From contig NZ_WFLM01000001.1 of the NCBI RefSeq assembly GCF_009208775.1, positions 537,325 through 601,324 of the forward strand: a stretch of DNA of 64,000 bases. Reading direction: 5' to 3'. Under the pieces are notes generated by a model, which saw only the letters and a program-made list of their open reading frames with translations, was not told where the DNA came from and did not search any database. A program made the translations under genes and the position numbers. This document shows positions 1-8,174 of this stretch, piece by piece; position 1 is the stretch's first letter, and each line of letters starts with the position of its first letter. The stretch comes from Silvanigrella paludirubra (GTDB lineage: Bacteria; Bdellovibrionota_B; Oligoflexia; Silvanigrellales; Silvanigrellaceae).

Positions 1-543
1 CAATTCCTGTCATTCCATCTCCATTCCATTTAATACCATAATCCTGGCGAACTATTTTTACAGATGCAGAGCCTCCAAGATGTTGCTTTTTATCAAGTGG
101 ACTAACTCCTGGTCCTGCAATATCTGTTACGTCAAGAACAACCGATTTTGTAACGCCATGAATTGTAAGATCACCTGTTACTTTTAATCCATTTTTACCA
201 TTTGCTTTTGCACTTTTAGAAACAAAAGTAATTTTACCGAATTTCGTAACATCTAAAAATCTGGAGATTTAACATGCTCATCTCTTTTTGAATTTCCAGT
301 ATCAATTGAACTTGCATCAATTTCAGCATTTACTTTAGTGCTTTGAGGATTTTTTGGATCATATTCAATCGTGCCGGTAAATTTTTTAAACTCACCTTTT
401 ACTGTATTAATTCCTAAATGACGTACACCAAATTCAACTTTAGTATGAACAGGATCTAATTCATATTTTGATGCAATTGCGTATGAAAAAGAAGGTAACA
501 AAATTGAAGTGGACAAAACAGATAGTGCTATTTTATAGTTCAT
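1..543 (-). pseudogene. YceI-family periplasmic protein, frameshifted and cut by the window edge
   Basis: YceI proteins are small periplasmic beta-barrels that bind isoprenoid-type lipids. Reading starts at the ATG at 543, with a good ribosome site (AGGGGAG) just before it, a signal peptide, then the family opening YELDPVHTKVEFGVRHLGI. The frame ends at a TAG (253-255) after the residues KSPDF. The next frame continues the same protein to the window edge: LDVTKFGKITFVSKSAK, then DLTIHGVTKSVVLDV and VRQDYGIKWNGDG, all typical YceI motifs. One base is missing in a run of five A (255-259, T on the coding strand), so six would restore the frame. This is either a real disruption or a homopolymer read error. 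The family call is firm; whether the gene is broken is not. Confidence 0.8.
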
Positions 544-731
544 CTTAACTCCCCTTATAAATAAATAATCACAAGAAAACAATTATTAAATTCGGTTGGG
601 TATATTCTTATTCTAAAATCATTGTCAAATAAATTAATAAGTTGTATAAGCCAGTTGTTCTTGTAAGTCCAATTAGTTTTCTGTTCGATTCTCATTTTTT
701 AGTAACCTCAATTTAATTTTTGGAGAAAAAC

Positions 732-2753
732 ATGAGTTCTTCAGCACGTCCTAAAAATATTCTTTTAATTATTGCAGACCAATATCGTCATCCTGGGAAC
801 GTTACCGAACAAACAGAGGGTTTTGATAATCATTTAAAATCGATTCTTGGTTTTCAAGGTGATGTTACTTCTGCAAATCCGTATCAGGAATTTTTTCCTG
901 GATTAATGCGCTTACGTAAAAATGCTGTTGTATTAAAAAATCATATGATTGCATCAAGTGCATGTATTCCAAGTCGATCCGCACTTTTTACAGGGCAGTA
1001 TGGAACTCGAACAGGTGTAACACAAACAGATGGAATATTTAAAAGTGGTGAAGCAAGTCAGTTTCCTTGGTTAAAACAAGATGGCATTCCTACATTAGGT
1101 AACTGGATGCAAGCTGCAGGTTACCGAACACATTATTTTGGGAAATGGCATTTATCGCATCCTTCAATTTCTTCATTAAAAGAATTTGGTTTTGATAATT
1201 GGGAACTTTCATACCCAGAACCACATGGTTCTCTTGTTAATAATTTAGGAATTTATCGCGATCCTATTTTTGCAGATAGTGCTTGCAGTTTTTTACGAAG
1301 AGAAGGACTTGGTGCTCCATTTGGAATTTCACTTGCAAAACAAGAACAAAATGATCCATTAGGTAACGTACCAAATCCAGCAGAAACTCCTCCTTGGTTT
1401 GCCGTAGTGTCATTTGTAAATCCGCATGATATTGCAACTTATCCTGCAGTTACAGCTGTAGCACTTCCTAATGCAAATTCGGAATCATCAAATAATAATA
1501 ACGTAACACAATCACCTTTAGGACCATTGTCTGTTCCTAAGCATGGAGAAAAATCTGTTTTTCCAGTAGGAGGAACAATGAAAGTTCCTTTAAATGAGAA
1601 GGGTTTCCCCCAAGCCAATTCTGAAATTGTTCCTACTTATAATGAAACATTAGAAGATAAACCTAGTTGTCAAAAAGATTATGCCTATAAAATGGGTCTA
1701 TCTTTAAGTTCTAAAATGGGACTAAATGAAGCAAAAAATATGGAGAAAAATGGAGCGATCACACAAGATAACGTAACAAATTATGCAGTCAATGTTGCAT
1801 TAAGAAGTTCAATTCCATTTGCACTTGCAGAAAATAAAGAACAAGTTTCCTTAAAGTTTATTCAATTTTATGCTTATTTACATGCACTCATGGATACTCA
1901 TATTAATAGAGTATTGCAAACATTAGAAGAAACAGGTCAAGCAGAAAATACGATTGTTGTTTTTTTAACAGACCATGGCGAATGTGGCGCTGCTCATCAT
2001 ATGATGATGGAAAAGTGGCATACTGCTTATGAAGAAGTTTTACATGTACCGGCAGTAATAAAACTTCCATCATCCATTCATGCGAATACAAATTCAAAAG
2101 ATGCATTGAGAGAAATTCAATCTTTAACAAGTCATGTTGATATTTTGCCCACAATACTTGGATTAGCTGGTATAAATGAAGAAAAAAGACAAGAAATCGC
2201 AAATAAATTTCTAAAAAATCGTCCAATACCGCCATTTCCAGGAATTGATTTATCTCCTCTTATTTTAAATAATCAGCATGATGGTATTGTAAGAGAAAAA
2301 GATGGTTCTAGAAGGCAAGGAGTTTTATTTATAACAGATGATGAAATTACAGCTCCTTTACAAACATCTTGGCAGCCTTATGAAAATTTGAAGTTAGAAG
2401 AATTTGAAGTTTTTAATGCTACTGTTGATGCTATTCGTAAAGGAATGGTTCCCGGAAAAGTGGTCACAGATTTATCACCAGGATCTGTAAGGCAACCCAA
2501 TCATATTCGCTGTGTCAGGACTGAAGAGTATAAATTGGTTAGATACTTTGATCCTTCAGGAATAGAAAACGAAGAATGGGAAATGTATCATTTAGGAAAT
2601 GATCCCTATGAAGCAATTAACTTATTAGAAGTTAAAGTATCTCCACCAATTCCAAGATCAAATCTTCCTTCTTGGATCAATGCTGGAACAGTTCAAGAAA
2701 TGGCAAATAGTCTTGTTAACTTACTTATTTCTCTTGAAAATAAGAATTTATAA
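732..2753 (+). CDS. Type I sulfatase (alkaline-phosphatase superfamily)
   Basis: Hydrolyses sulfate esters, or possibly another ester of the same superfamily. The N-terminus has the metal-binding pattern NILLIIADQYRHP. The formylglycine signature C-x-P-S-R is at residues 78-82 (ACIPSRSALFTGQYG), followed by the conserved FGKWHLS and, in the middle, FLTDHGE. At 673 residues it is longer than many sulfatases, with a low-similarity insert around residues 240-340. I start at the ATG at 732 because GGAG lies at 722-725; an in-frame TTG at 720 has no site. I see no signal peptide, so it may act in the cytoplasm. No sulfatase-maturing enzyme lies in the window, so activation must come from elsewhere. 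Substrate unknown. Confidence 0.85.
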   Translation: MSSSARPKNILLIIADQYRHPGNVTEQTEGFDNHLKSILGFQGDVTSANPYQEFFPGLMRLRKNAVVLKNHMIASSACIPSRSALFTGQYGTRTGVTQTDGIFKSGEASQFPWLKQDGIPTLGNWMQAAGYRTHYFGKWHLSHPSISSLKEFGFDNWELSYPEPHGSLVNNLGIYRDPIFADSACSFLRREGLGAPFGISLAKQEQNDPLGNVPNPAETPPWFAVVSFVNPHDIATYPAVTAVALPNANSESSNNNNVTQSPLGPLSVPKHGEKSVFPVGGTMKVPLNEKGFPQANSEIVPTYNETLEDKPSCQKDYAYKMGLSLSSKMGLNEAKNMEKNGAITQDNVTNYAVNVALRSSIPFALAENKEQVSLKFIQFYAYLHALMDTHINRVLQTLEETGQAENTIVVFLTDHGECGAAHHMMMEKWHTAYEEVLHVPAVIKLPSSIHANTNSKDALREIQSLTSHVDILPTILGLAGINEEKRQEIANKFLKNRPIPPFPGIDLSPLILNNQHDGIVREKDGSRRQGVLFITDDEITAPLQTSWQPYENLKLEEFEVFNATVDAIRKGMVPGKVVTDLSPGSVRQPNHIRCVRTEEYKLVRYFDPSGIENEEWEMYHLGNDPYEAINLLEVKVSPPIPRSNLPSWINAGTVQEMANSLVNLLISLENKNL

Positions 2754-3246
2754 AACTTCTAATAAAATTCAAAAGCATAGTTGCAACAAAACCAAAAGTT
2801 AACTCTTCTTCAATATTTGACAACACACCCTAATTAACATGTGTATACGTCATCAGTTTAAACTTTGTATTAAAAAAATTTAATTTAAATTACATATAGT
2901 TATATGTATTTAAGGAAATATTCGAATAATATAAGAGATTTAAAAAAAAATAACTTATTTGCATTTTATAAAATATTTATATAAAGACTTTTGTTGAGCT
3001 TATGTTTTTTATTTTATCTAAATAATTAACAAAATGTAATTTATTAAATGAAAATATTGTTAAAGTTAGAATTTTATAATTCAAATTTTAGAATAATCTG
3101 GTGTTAAATTTATGATTTCGAATCGAATTTTTTTCTACTCTTTTGCAACAATAATTTTCATGATGTTTAGTTGCTACTTTTTAACAAGTTATAATTTGAA
3201 ATATATTATAAAATATTTAATAATAGAGGGATAAAATAAAATTTTT
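2754..3246. other. Intergenic stretch before the polysaccharide genes
   Basis: About 490 bp, extremely A+T rich, with no convincing gene. Two short open frames were seen: a minus-strand frame running into the sulfatase end (about 2725-2826) and a plus-strand frame of 40 codons at 3112-3234 with a hydrophobic start. Neither has a good ribosome site. The promoter of the flippase gene presumably lies here, but I cannot pick out -35/-10 boxes with confidence. Confidence 0.5.
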
Positions 3247-4497
3247 ATGATTATTAATATATTAAATGTATCAAGCGGTTATATACTTAGATATTTTTTC
3301 CAAATATTTTCATTTTTAATTGTTACGAATATCTTAGGAACCACTTTATTCGGACAATTCACTGCAGCCATAAGTGTTGCAGCTATTCTTTCTAGCATTG
3401 CTGGATGGGGTGGTTATCCGCTCATAATGAAAGATATAACAAATAATATTGAAGCCAAAACTACATACACATCATCATTGTTTATTTCATTTATTTTATC
3501 AATATTTTTAATTATTATTGGACTTATAATAAATTTTATTTGGTTTAAAGAAATAAATTATTTATCATTTTTATTTCTTCTTATTTCTGAAGTATTTATC
3601 TCCACAACTCTTGTAAATGCTTCATCTTTATTTATTGCACATTCTATGTTAAGTAAATCAACTCTGATACAAATTCTTAGTGGAATATCAAAAACAATTG
3701 CTGCTGGAATAATGTACTTTTTTCCAATTTATAATATTCATAACCCTAAAATTCTTGATTATTGGTGCATGCTTATTTTACTATCTAATATCATAATTTT
3801 TGTAATAATTAATTACATAGTTATTAAAAAATTTGGCATGTTCGTTTTAAATAAAATTACAATCATTTCTAATTTTAAGAATGGTGGTTGGTTTGCACTT
3901 TTAGTTTTCTCAGAGTCATTATATGTTAATTTTGATAAAATTATTTTAGCATTTTTAATTGGGTTTTCTGATTTAGGGAAATACTCGTCAGCTTTTAGAT
4001 TTATTTATATTGCCTATTTGCCATTAAATTCAATACTTACTATATCTTATAAAAAATTCTTTGAATTAGCAAATAAAGATATTACTGAAACGAGAAAACA
4101 TGCTTTTAGTGTACAAAAAATTACAATTAAATATTCTTTATTTGCGTTTTTAAGTTTAGTTATATTTTCATTTTTCCTTGAGTTTATTTTAGGAGAAAAT
4201 TATGCTGGTACAAATTTAATACTAAGATATATGTCCATAGTTTTAATTTTCCAAGCATTATATGCTCCATTTAATGATTATTTAGTTAGTTTAAAAAAAG
4301 AAAAATATGTAACTATAATAAAAATATCTTCAATAATATTAAATATATTATTTAACTTAATTCTTACTCCTAAGCTAGGAGTAAATGGAGCTATAATTTC
4401 TTATATTCTTGGACAAATATTTTTGTGCACAATGATTTTTTATACTCCTAACTCAAAAAACGAGGTTATTTACCATGGAAAAAAGAAAAAAACATAA
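3247..4497 (+). CDS. Wzx-like polysaccharide flippase (MATE/MOP superfamily)
   Basis: Integral membrane protein of 416 residues with about 12 hydrophobic segments, beginning NVSSGYILRYFFQIFSFLIVTN and containing the typical N-terminal GTTLFGQFTAAISVAAILSSI region. Members flip lipid-linked oligosaccharides across the inner membrane for O-antigen, capsule or exopolysaccharide assembly. It is followed directly by two glycosyltransferases, and its end overlaps the first by 23 bases, so the three are one operon. The GAGGG at 3226-3230 is about 16 bases from the ATG, which is long, so the start is not certain. Composition is even more A/T-rich than the flanks, which fits a transferred surface-sugar cassette. 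No Wzy polymerase is visible. Confidence 0.8.
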   Translation: MIINILNVSSGYILRYFFQIFSFLIVTNILGTTLFGQFTAAISVAAILSSIAGWGGYPLIMKDITNNIEAKTTYTSSLFISFILSIFLIIIGLIINFIWFKEINYLSFLFLLISEVFISTTLVNASSLFIAHSMLSKSTLIQILSGISKTIAAGIMYFFPIYNIHNPKILDYWCMLILLSNIIIFVIINYIVIKKFGMFVLNKITIISNFKNGGWFALLVFSESLYVNFDKIILAFLIGFSDLGKYSSAFRFIYIAYLPLNSILTISYKKFFELANKDITETRKHAFSVQKITIKYSLFAFLSLVIFSFFLEFILGENYAGTNLILRYMSIVLIFQALYAPFNDYLVSLKKEKYVTIIKISSIILNILFNLILTPKLGVNGAIISYILGQIFLCTMIFYTPNSKNEVIYHGKKKKT

Positions 4498-5602
4498 AAT
4501 TCTTTTTATAATCATGAATTTATGTAGCGGAGGAGCAGAAAGAGTTCTTCTAAACTTAACAAGAGAGCTAGATAAAAAAAAATATGATATACATATTTTT
4601 ATAGTTAAAAATCACATTGAATATATTTCTGAAATACCAGAAGAAGTTACAATTCATTATGGGATTGAGAAAGATAAAAATATTTACTTTAATTTTCCCA
4701 TTATTTTATTGAAACTAATAAAAATAGCATTCAATTCTAACAGAATAATTGGAGCTTTAGAATATTGGCCTACGTTTTTGTCAACATTTTTATCTATTAT
4801 TCTATTCAAAAAATGTATAAATTGGGTACATATAGATATAATATCACATTTAAAAAATCAAAAATTTTATATTAAAATTTTATCAAAATTTGTTTACAGA
4901 TTTACTGACATATCCATATGCGTTTCAAATAGCAATCTTATATCTTTCAAGAAGAATTTTATACATAAAAAATCTGATTTTATATATAATATTATAGATT
5001 TTGATAAGATTAATCTTTTAAGTAAAGAAGCTATTCCAGAAGAAGATAAAATTAATTATGAATACATAATTGCAATTGGAAGAGTGGAATACCCTAAAGA
5101 TTATACATCGCTTATTACAGCTTATTATAATTTAAAAAAGAAAAATAATATTAAAGAAAAATTTCTTATTTTTGGCAATGGATCAGATTACAAGAACATT
5201 ATTACTCTAATTGATCGTCTTGGCCTTAATGAAGATGTTATTTTAATGGGTTTTCATGAAAATGTCTTTAAATACTTAAAAAACGCTAAGTTATTTATTC
5301 ATGCAAGCTATTGTGAAGGATTTGGATTAGTTTTATTAGAAGCTTTATATCTTGGAAAAATTGTTTTAGCTGCTTATAAATACAAACATGGACCATTTAA
5401 TGAAGTATTATTAAACGGAAAATGCGGCTTAATTATTGAAGAATACGACAATTCTATTTTAGAAAATGCAATACTCAAAACTCTAAATCTAAGTGATTTT
5501 GAAAAAGAAAAATATATTCAAAATGGATACAATAGAATTAAAGATTTTGACAAAGAAAAAATAATATCCAAATGGGATCAAATACTTACTGGAAAGATCT
5601 AA
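4475..5602 (+). CDS. Glycosyltransferase, GT4-like, GT-B fold
   Basis: Likely adds a sugar to a lipid-linked oligosaccharide at the inner face of the membrane. The 375 residues show the GT4 pattern: an N-terminal nucleotide-loop region (FIIMNLCSGGAERVLLNLTREL, with the GGAE acceptor-side motif), then IAIGRVEYPKDYTSLITAY, a GNGSDY segment and the sugar-nucleotide E-x7-E region HASYCEGFGLVLLEALYLGK. The start codon lies inside the flippase gene with GAGG upstream, so translation is probably coupled. The GPFNEVLLNGKCGLI stretch near the end is usual for this family. Sugar and linkage cannot be read from sequence. Confidence 0.85.
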   Translation: MEKRKKHKILFIIMNLCSGGAERVLLNLTRELDKKKYDIHIFIVKNHIEYISEIPEEVTIHYGIEKDKNIYFNFPIILLKLIKIAFNSNRIIGALEYWPTFLSTFLSIILFKKCINWVHIDIISHLKNQKFYIKILSKFVYRFTDISICVSNSNLISFKKNFIHKKSDFIYNIIDFDKINLLSKEAIPEEDKINYEYIIAIGRVEYPKDYTSLITAYYNLKKKNNIKEKFLIFGNGSDYKNIITLIDRLGLNEDVILMGFHENVFKYLKNAKLFIHASYCEGFGLVLLEALYLGKIVLAAYKYKHGPFNEVLLNGKCGLIIEEYDNSILENAILKTLNLSDFEKEKYIQNGYNRIKDFDKEKIISKWDQILTGKI

Positions 5603-5604
5603 TT

Positions 5605-6699
5605 ATGATAGAATATAGAAACATACTATTTTTTAATCAAGCAATTGAATTTGGTGGGCATGAAATAATGTCGCTTAAAATAATTAAAAATTTTTCAAAA
5701 AGAAGTTTATTAAATATAATAGTATGCTCTCATAAAAATAACGTAAAATTCATCGAAGAATTAAATAAAATACCTAATATTAAAATAATAATTCATGATA
5801 TAAATTATTCTAAAGTCGATTTTTTAAAAGGGATATTTCACTTTTTATTCAATAATTATTTTAAAAAACTATTGAATAAAGAAAATATTCATACAGTAAT
5901 ATCTATTCAAGGATCTGTTAAAATGTCTGCAATTATTCATTTTTCTTGCCGAAGGTTGAAAATTAATTCAATTGCATACATTCCATCTTATGCAGAAACT
6001 AAAAATATTGTTAATAAATTAATTAATAAACTAATATTAAAATTACCTATAAATTTTATTGTAATTTCAGAATACTGGAAAGAAGTATTTATGAATATTA
6101 CAAAGAAAAACAAAAGAAATTTCCATGTAATAAACAATTTATTAACAAATAACTTTAGTAATCATGAAAATAATTTTTCTAATGATAAGAAAAAAATTTT
6201 TCTAATTGGTAGACTTTGTTCATATAAAAATCAAATATTTTTATGTGAAACTTTAAAAATCTATCCTGATTTAATTAATGCCTATGACTTTTTTATTGTA
6301 GGCGATGGACAAGACTATGAACTTTTATCAAATCATATCTCTGTAAAAACGGGAAAAATTAAAATTTTACCATGGGATTCATCAAATGACTTATATTTAA
6401 ATGCAGATATTATTTTGATGACTTCTGTTTATGAGGGGCTACCTCTCGTTGCTATAGAGGCAATGGCTCTAAAAAAGCCTCTAATATTACCGGGAATAAA
6501 AGAATTAAAAGATCTTACTATATCTGAATTTATTTATACACCTGGAGACTATTTTTCACTAAATAAAATATTAAAAGACAATGTTTCTCAATTTTCTGAG
6601 AAAGCAATTCAAAGGAATTATGAATATTATAAAAACAATTTTACCAATGAAATATTTGAAAAAAATTGTGAAGAGTTCTTCCAATATGTCCTTAAATAA
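5605..6699 (+). CDS. Glycosyltransferase, GT4-like, GT-B fold
   Basis: Second glycosyltransferase of the surface-polysaccharide block. The 364 residues begin IEYRNILFFNQAIEFGGHE, where GGHE takes the place of the usual GGAE. The C-terminal half has FLIGRLCSYKNQIFLCETL, FIVGDGQDYELL and MTSVYEGLPLVAIEAMALKKP, the classical E-x7-E donor-site region. I use the ATG at 5605, two bases after the previous stop, because GGAAAG lies at a normal distance; an earlier ATG at 5572 sits inside the upstream gene without a ribosome site. The gene ends the cassette; what follows is the relic of an insertion sequence, so the cassette may once have been longer. Confidence 0.85.
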   Translation: MIEYRNILFFNQAIEFGGHEIMSLKIIKNFSKRSLLNIIVCSHKNNVKFIEELNKIPNIKIIIHDINYSKVDFLKGIFHFLFNNYFKKLLNKENIHTVISIQGSVKMSAIIHFSCRRLKINSIAYIPSYAETKNIVNKLINKLILKLPINFIVISEYWKEVFMNITKKNKRNFHVINNLLTNNFSNHENNFSNDKKKIFLIGRLCSYKNQIFLCETLKIYPDLINAYDFFIVGDGQDYELLSNHISVKTGKIKILPWDSSNDLYLNADIILMTSVYEGLPLVAIEAMALKKPLILPGIKELKDLTISEFIYTPGDYFSLNKILKDNVSQFSEKAIQRNYEYYKNNFTNEIFEKNCEEFFQYVLK

Positions 6700-6738
6700 A
6701 AATATTCTTTAATTCATTGTTGTTGAAAGTAATACAGC

Positions 6739-7091
6739 CGTAAGTTATTGAAAAAGATTCATAAGTGTAAGAAGAAGATCCATAAAACCTGGCTAAACTT
6801 TTTTTCCAAAAAGCATTCCGATACTGTGGAGTTCTAGAGAAAGTAAATATTAATAAAAGCGGCTCCAATACGGCAGCTTTAAAGGCGATAAATGAAGGCT
6901 TTAATTCTAAAGATAATATCCTGATTAGAAAAAATAAATATTTAAATAACCATGTAGGGTATGACCATCGATTTATAAAAAAGATTAAGAAGCTTATGCT
7001 TGGTTTCTGCTCATTGAAATCGGAGAGAGCTATCTTATTTGGAATAAAAGTTCATCACATGCTCAGAAAAGGGTAATTTTGCAACAGAACC
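6739..7091 (+). mobile_element. Decayed IS6-family insertion sequence with right terminal repeat
   Basis: The right half of an IS6/IS240-type element survives: the C-terminal transposase frame at 6786-7076, then TTTTGCAACAGAACC at 7077-7091, the reverse complement of the family's GGTTCTGTTGCAAA end. A second, out-of-phase stretch at 6739-6792 reads RKLLKKIHKCKKKIHKTW, which resembles the basic segment before the catalytic core, suggesting an internal deletion of the first DDE residues; that part is tentative. I cannot identify a clear left terminal repeat. The element is dead by itself but marks the junction between the polysaccharide cassette and the bfd-bfr genes. Confidence 0.75.
6786..7076 (+). 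pseudogene. IS6-family transposase, C-terminal fragment
   Basis: An open frame of about 96 codons without a start codon. It reads FFQKAFRYCGVLEKVNINKS, then NTAALKAINEGF and KYLNNHVGYDHRFIKKIKK, and ends RAILFGIKVHHMLRKG. In this family the second catalytic Asp lies in the 'N-x-D' position; here that site reads NINKS, so the Asp is lost. The last catalytic Glu region (usually NNIVEQDHRFIKR) reads NNHVGYDHRFIKK, so the Glu is also replaced. The N-terminal helix-turn-helix and first Asp are missing. The piece is therefore a catalytically dead remnant, recognisable by YLNN...DHRFIK and its position next to an IS6 end repeat. Confidence 0.8.
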
Positions 7092-7100
7092 CGTTTTACC

Positions 7101-7119
7101 AATAATGAGAATTATTATC
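7101..7119. promoter_or_regulatory. Fur box upstream of bfd
   Basis: The 19-mer aataatgagaattattatc matches the consensus GATAATGATAATCATTATC at 16 of 19 positions. It lies ten bases after the IS6 end and directly upstream of the proposed bfd promoter. A smaller inverted repeat (TGAGAA-tag-TTCTCA, 7129-7143) overlaps the -35 region and may be a second, weaker site. Iron-dependent Fur repression of bfd is the expected role. Confidence 0.7.
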
Positions 7120-7127
7120 ACAAAAAC

Positions 7128-7156
7128 TTGAGAATAGTTCTCAGTTGAGATAATCT
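7128..7156 (+). promoter_or_regulatory. Likely sigma-70 promoter of bfd
   Basis: TTGAGA (7128-7133), a 17-base spacer, and TAATCT (7151-7156). The ATG of bfd follows 50 bases later. The spacing is ideal and the boxes are moderate matches. Its position next to the Fur box supports iron control. Confidence 0.5.
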
Positions 7157-7205
7157 AACTCCGATAGACATCCAAGGACTTCGGAAGAGAAGGGGAACGG
7201 GGATT

Positions 7206-7445
7206 ATGCTCATGTGCCTTTGCTACGGCATCTCATGTAGTGAAATTAAGAAAATTGTCCAAAGTGGTATAATTACTACGGAAGGTGTTCAAAATGAATG
7301 CCAGGCAGGAACAGGGTGCGGCTGTTGTTTAGATGCTTTAAAACTTATGGTGGAGTCAGAGGCAAATAAACAACAGAATGAATTAACTCTTACGAATGCT
7401 CATGCAGTTGTTGTGAGAGGTAGTTCTCGTAGCCAATGTCCTTAA
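7206..7445 (+). CDS. bfd: Bacterioferritin-associated ferredoxin
   Basis: Small [2Fe-2S] protein that reduces the iron core of bacterioferritin so that iron can be released. The four cysteine ligands are visible: C-x-C near the start ([12 protein letters not shown]) and CGCC in the [14 protein letters not shown] stretch, the Bfd pattern. The 79 residues are slightly longer than the usual 60-70 because the last 18 or so codons run antisense into the end of bfr. GGGGAACGGGG precedes the start; ATG at 7206 and at 7212 are both possible. A Fur box and promoter lie upstream, which fits production under low iron. The partner bfr is on the opposite strand, tail to tail. Confidence 0.85.
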   Translation: MLMCLCYGISCSEIKKIVQSGIITTEGVQNECQAGTGCGCCLDALKLMVESEANKQQNELTLTNAHAVVVRGSSRSQCP

Positions 7446-7866
7446 TTAGACTCAACTGAGTTTCTAACCAGTCGATGTGTTCTTCTTCGTCTTCTAGAAT
7501 TTCTTCTAACATTTCGGCACTTGTGTGATCACGAGCCGTTTTGCAAGTATCGATGCCTCTTTTTAAACGGTCAACAGCCATAAATTCTAATGCTAAATCG
7601 GCTTCAATTTGTTCTTTAACCGTTTCGCCAATATTTAATTTATCAAGTTTTTGAAGATTTGGAATACCATCTAAAAATAGAATACGATCTAAGAGATCTT
7701 GAGCATGTTTCATTTCTTCAATAGATTCTTTATACGTTTTTTCTGCAATTCGATTATATCCCCAATTTTTGCACATTCTAGCGTGTAAAAAGTATTGGTT
7801 AATCGCCGTAAGTTCTCCCGTTAAAACCTCATTTAATGCTTTTATAACGTTAACGTCACCTTTCAT
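7390..7866 (-). CDS. bfr: Bacterioferritin
   Basis: Iron-storage protein forming a 24-subunit haem-containing shell in the cytoplasm. At 158 residues it has the family's normal length. Ferroxidase and haem residues are recognisable: E18 in [37 protein letters not shown] with the haem-ligand Met, and [18 protein letters not shown]. The start at 7866 is set by AAAGGAG upstream; the open frame extends further but without support. The last 56 bases overlap the end of bfd on the other strand, so read-through from either gene would make antisense RNA to the other. A perfect palindrome at 7959-7974 lies upstream. Confidence 0.93.
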   Translation of the reverse strand: MKGDVNVIKALNEVLTGELTAINQYFLHARMCKNWGYNRIAEKTYKESIEEMKHAQDLLDRILFLDGIPNLQKLDKLNIGETVKEQIEADLALEFMAVDRLKRGIDTCKTARDHTSAEMLEEILEDEEEHIDWLETQLSLIKDIGYENYLSQQLHEHS

Positions 7867-7958
7867 TCGAACTCCTTTGGTATGATTATAATAAATAACA
7901 ATTTTAAATACTTTGCATCTATCTATGCAATAAAAGACTATCAACGCAGCTTGAATAT

Positions 7959-7974
7959 GTCTATATGTATAGAC
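7959..7974. promoter_or_regulatory. Palindromic operator-like site upstream of bfr
   Basis: GTCTATA-tg-TATAGAC is a perfect 7-2-7 inverted repeat about 93 bases before the bfr start codon. The form is that of a dimeric repressor site. It does not resemble a Fur box and no second copy was seen in the window. The regulator is unknown. Confidence 0.4.
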
Positions 7975-8174
7975 CACCAAATTCTTTTTTGAAAAGATCC
8001 TAATTTCTTACTTATGCTAGATAGATAGAGAGATTAAACCTTAAATTATTGTATTTATTATATTTAGGTTATATGAAATGATTGCGACTCTAGTTTCATT
8101 AGACAAGAGACTCGTTTTCATATAAACCATGTGTTGTTTTTACATTAGTGAAACTTTTGATTCGGAGATAATTT

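Noticed and set aside
2725-2826. Minus-strand frame reading SNIEEELTFGFVATMLLNFI
   Set aside because: Protein-like at first sight, but only 33 codons between stops, overlapping the sulfatase end, with no recognised family.
3112-3234. 40-codon frame with a hydrophobic start and a possible lipobox (MMFSC)
   Set aside because: No ribosome site, and in DNA this rich in T hydrophobic frames arise by chance.
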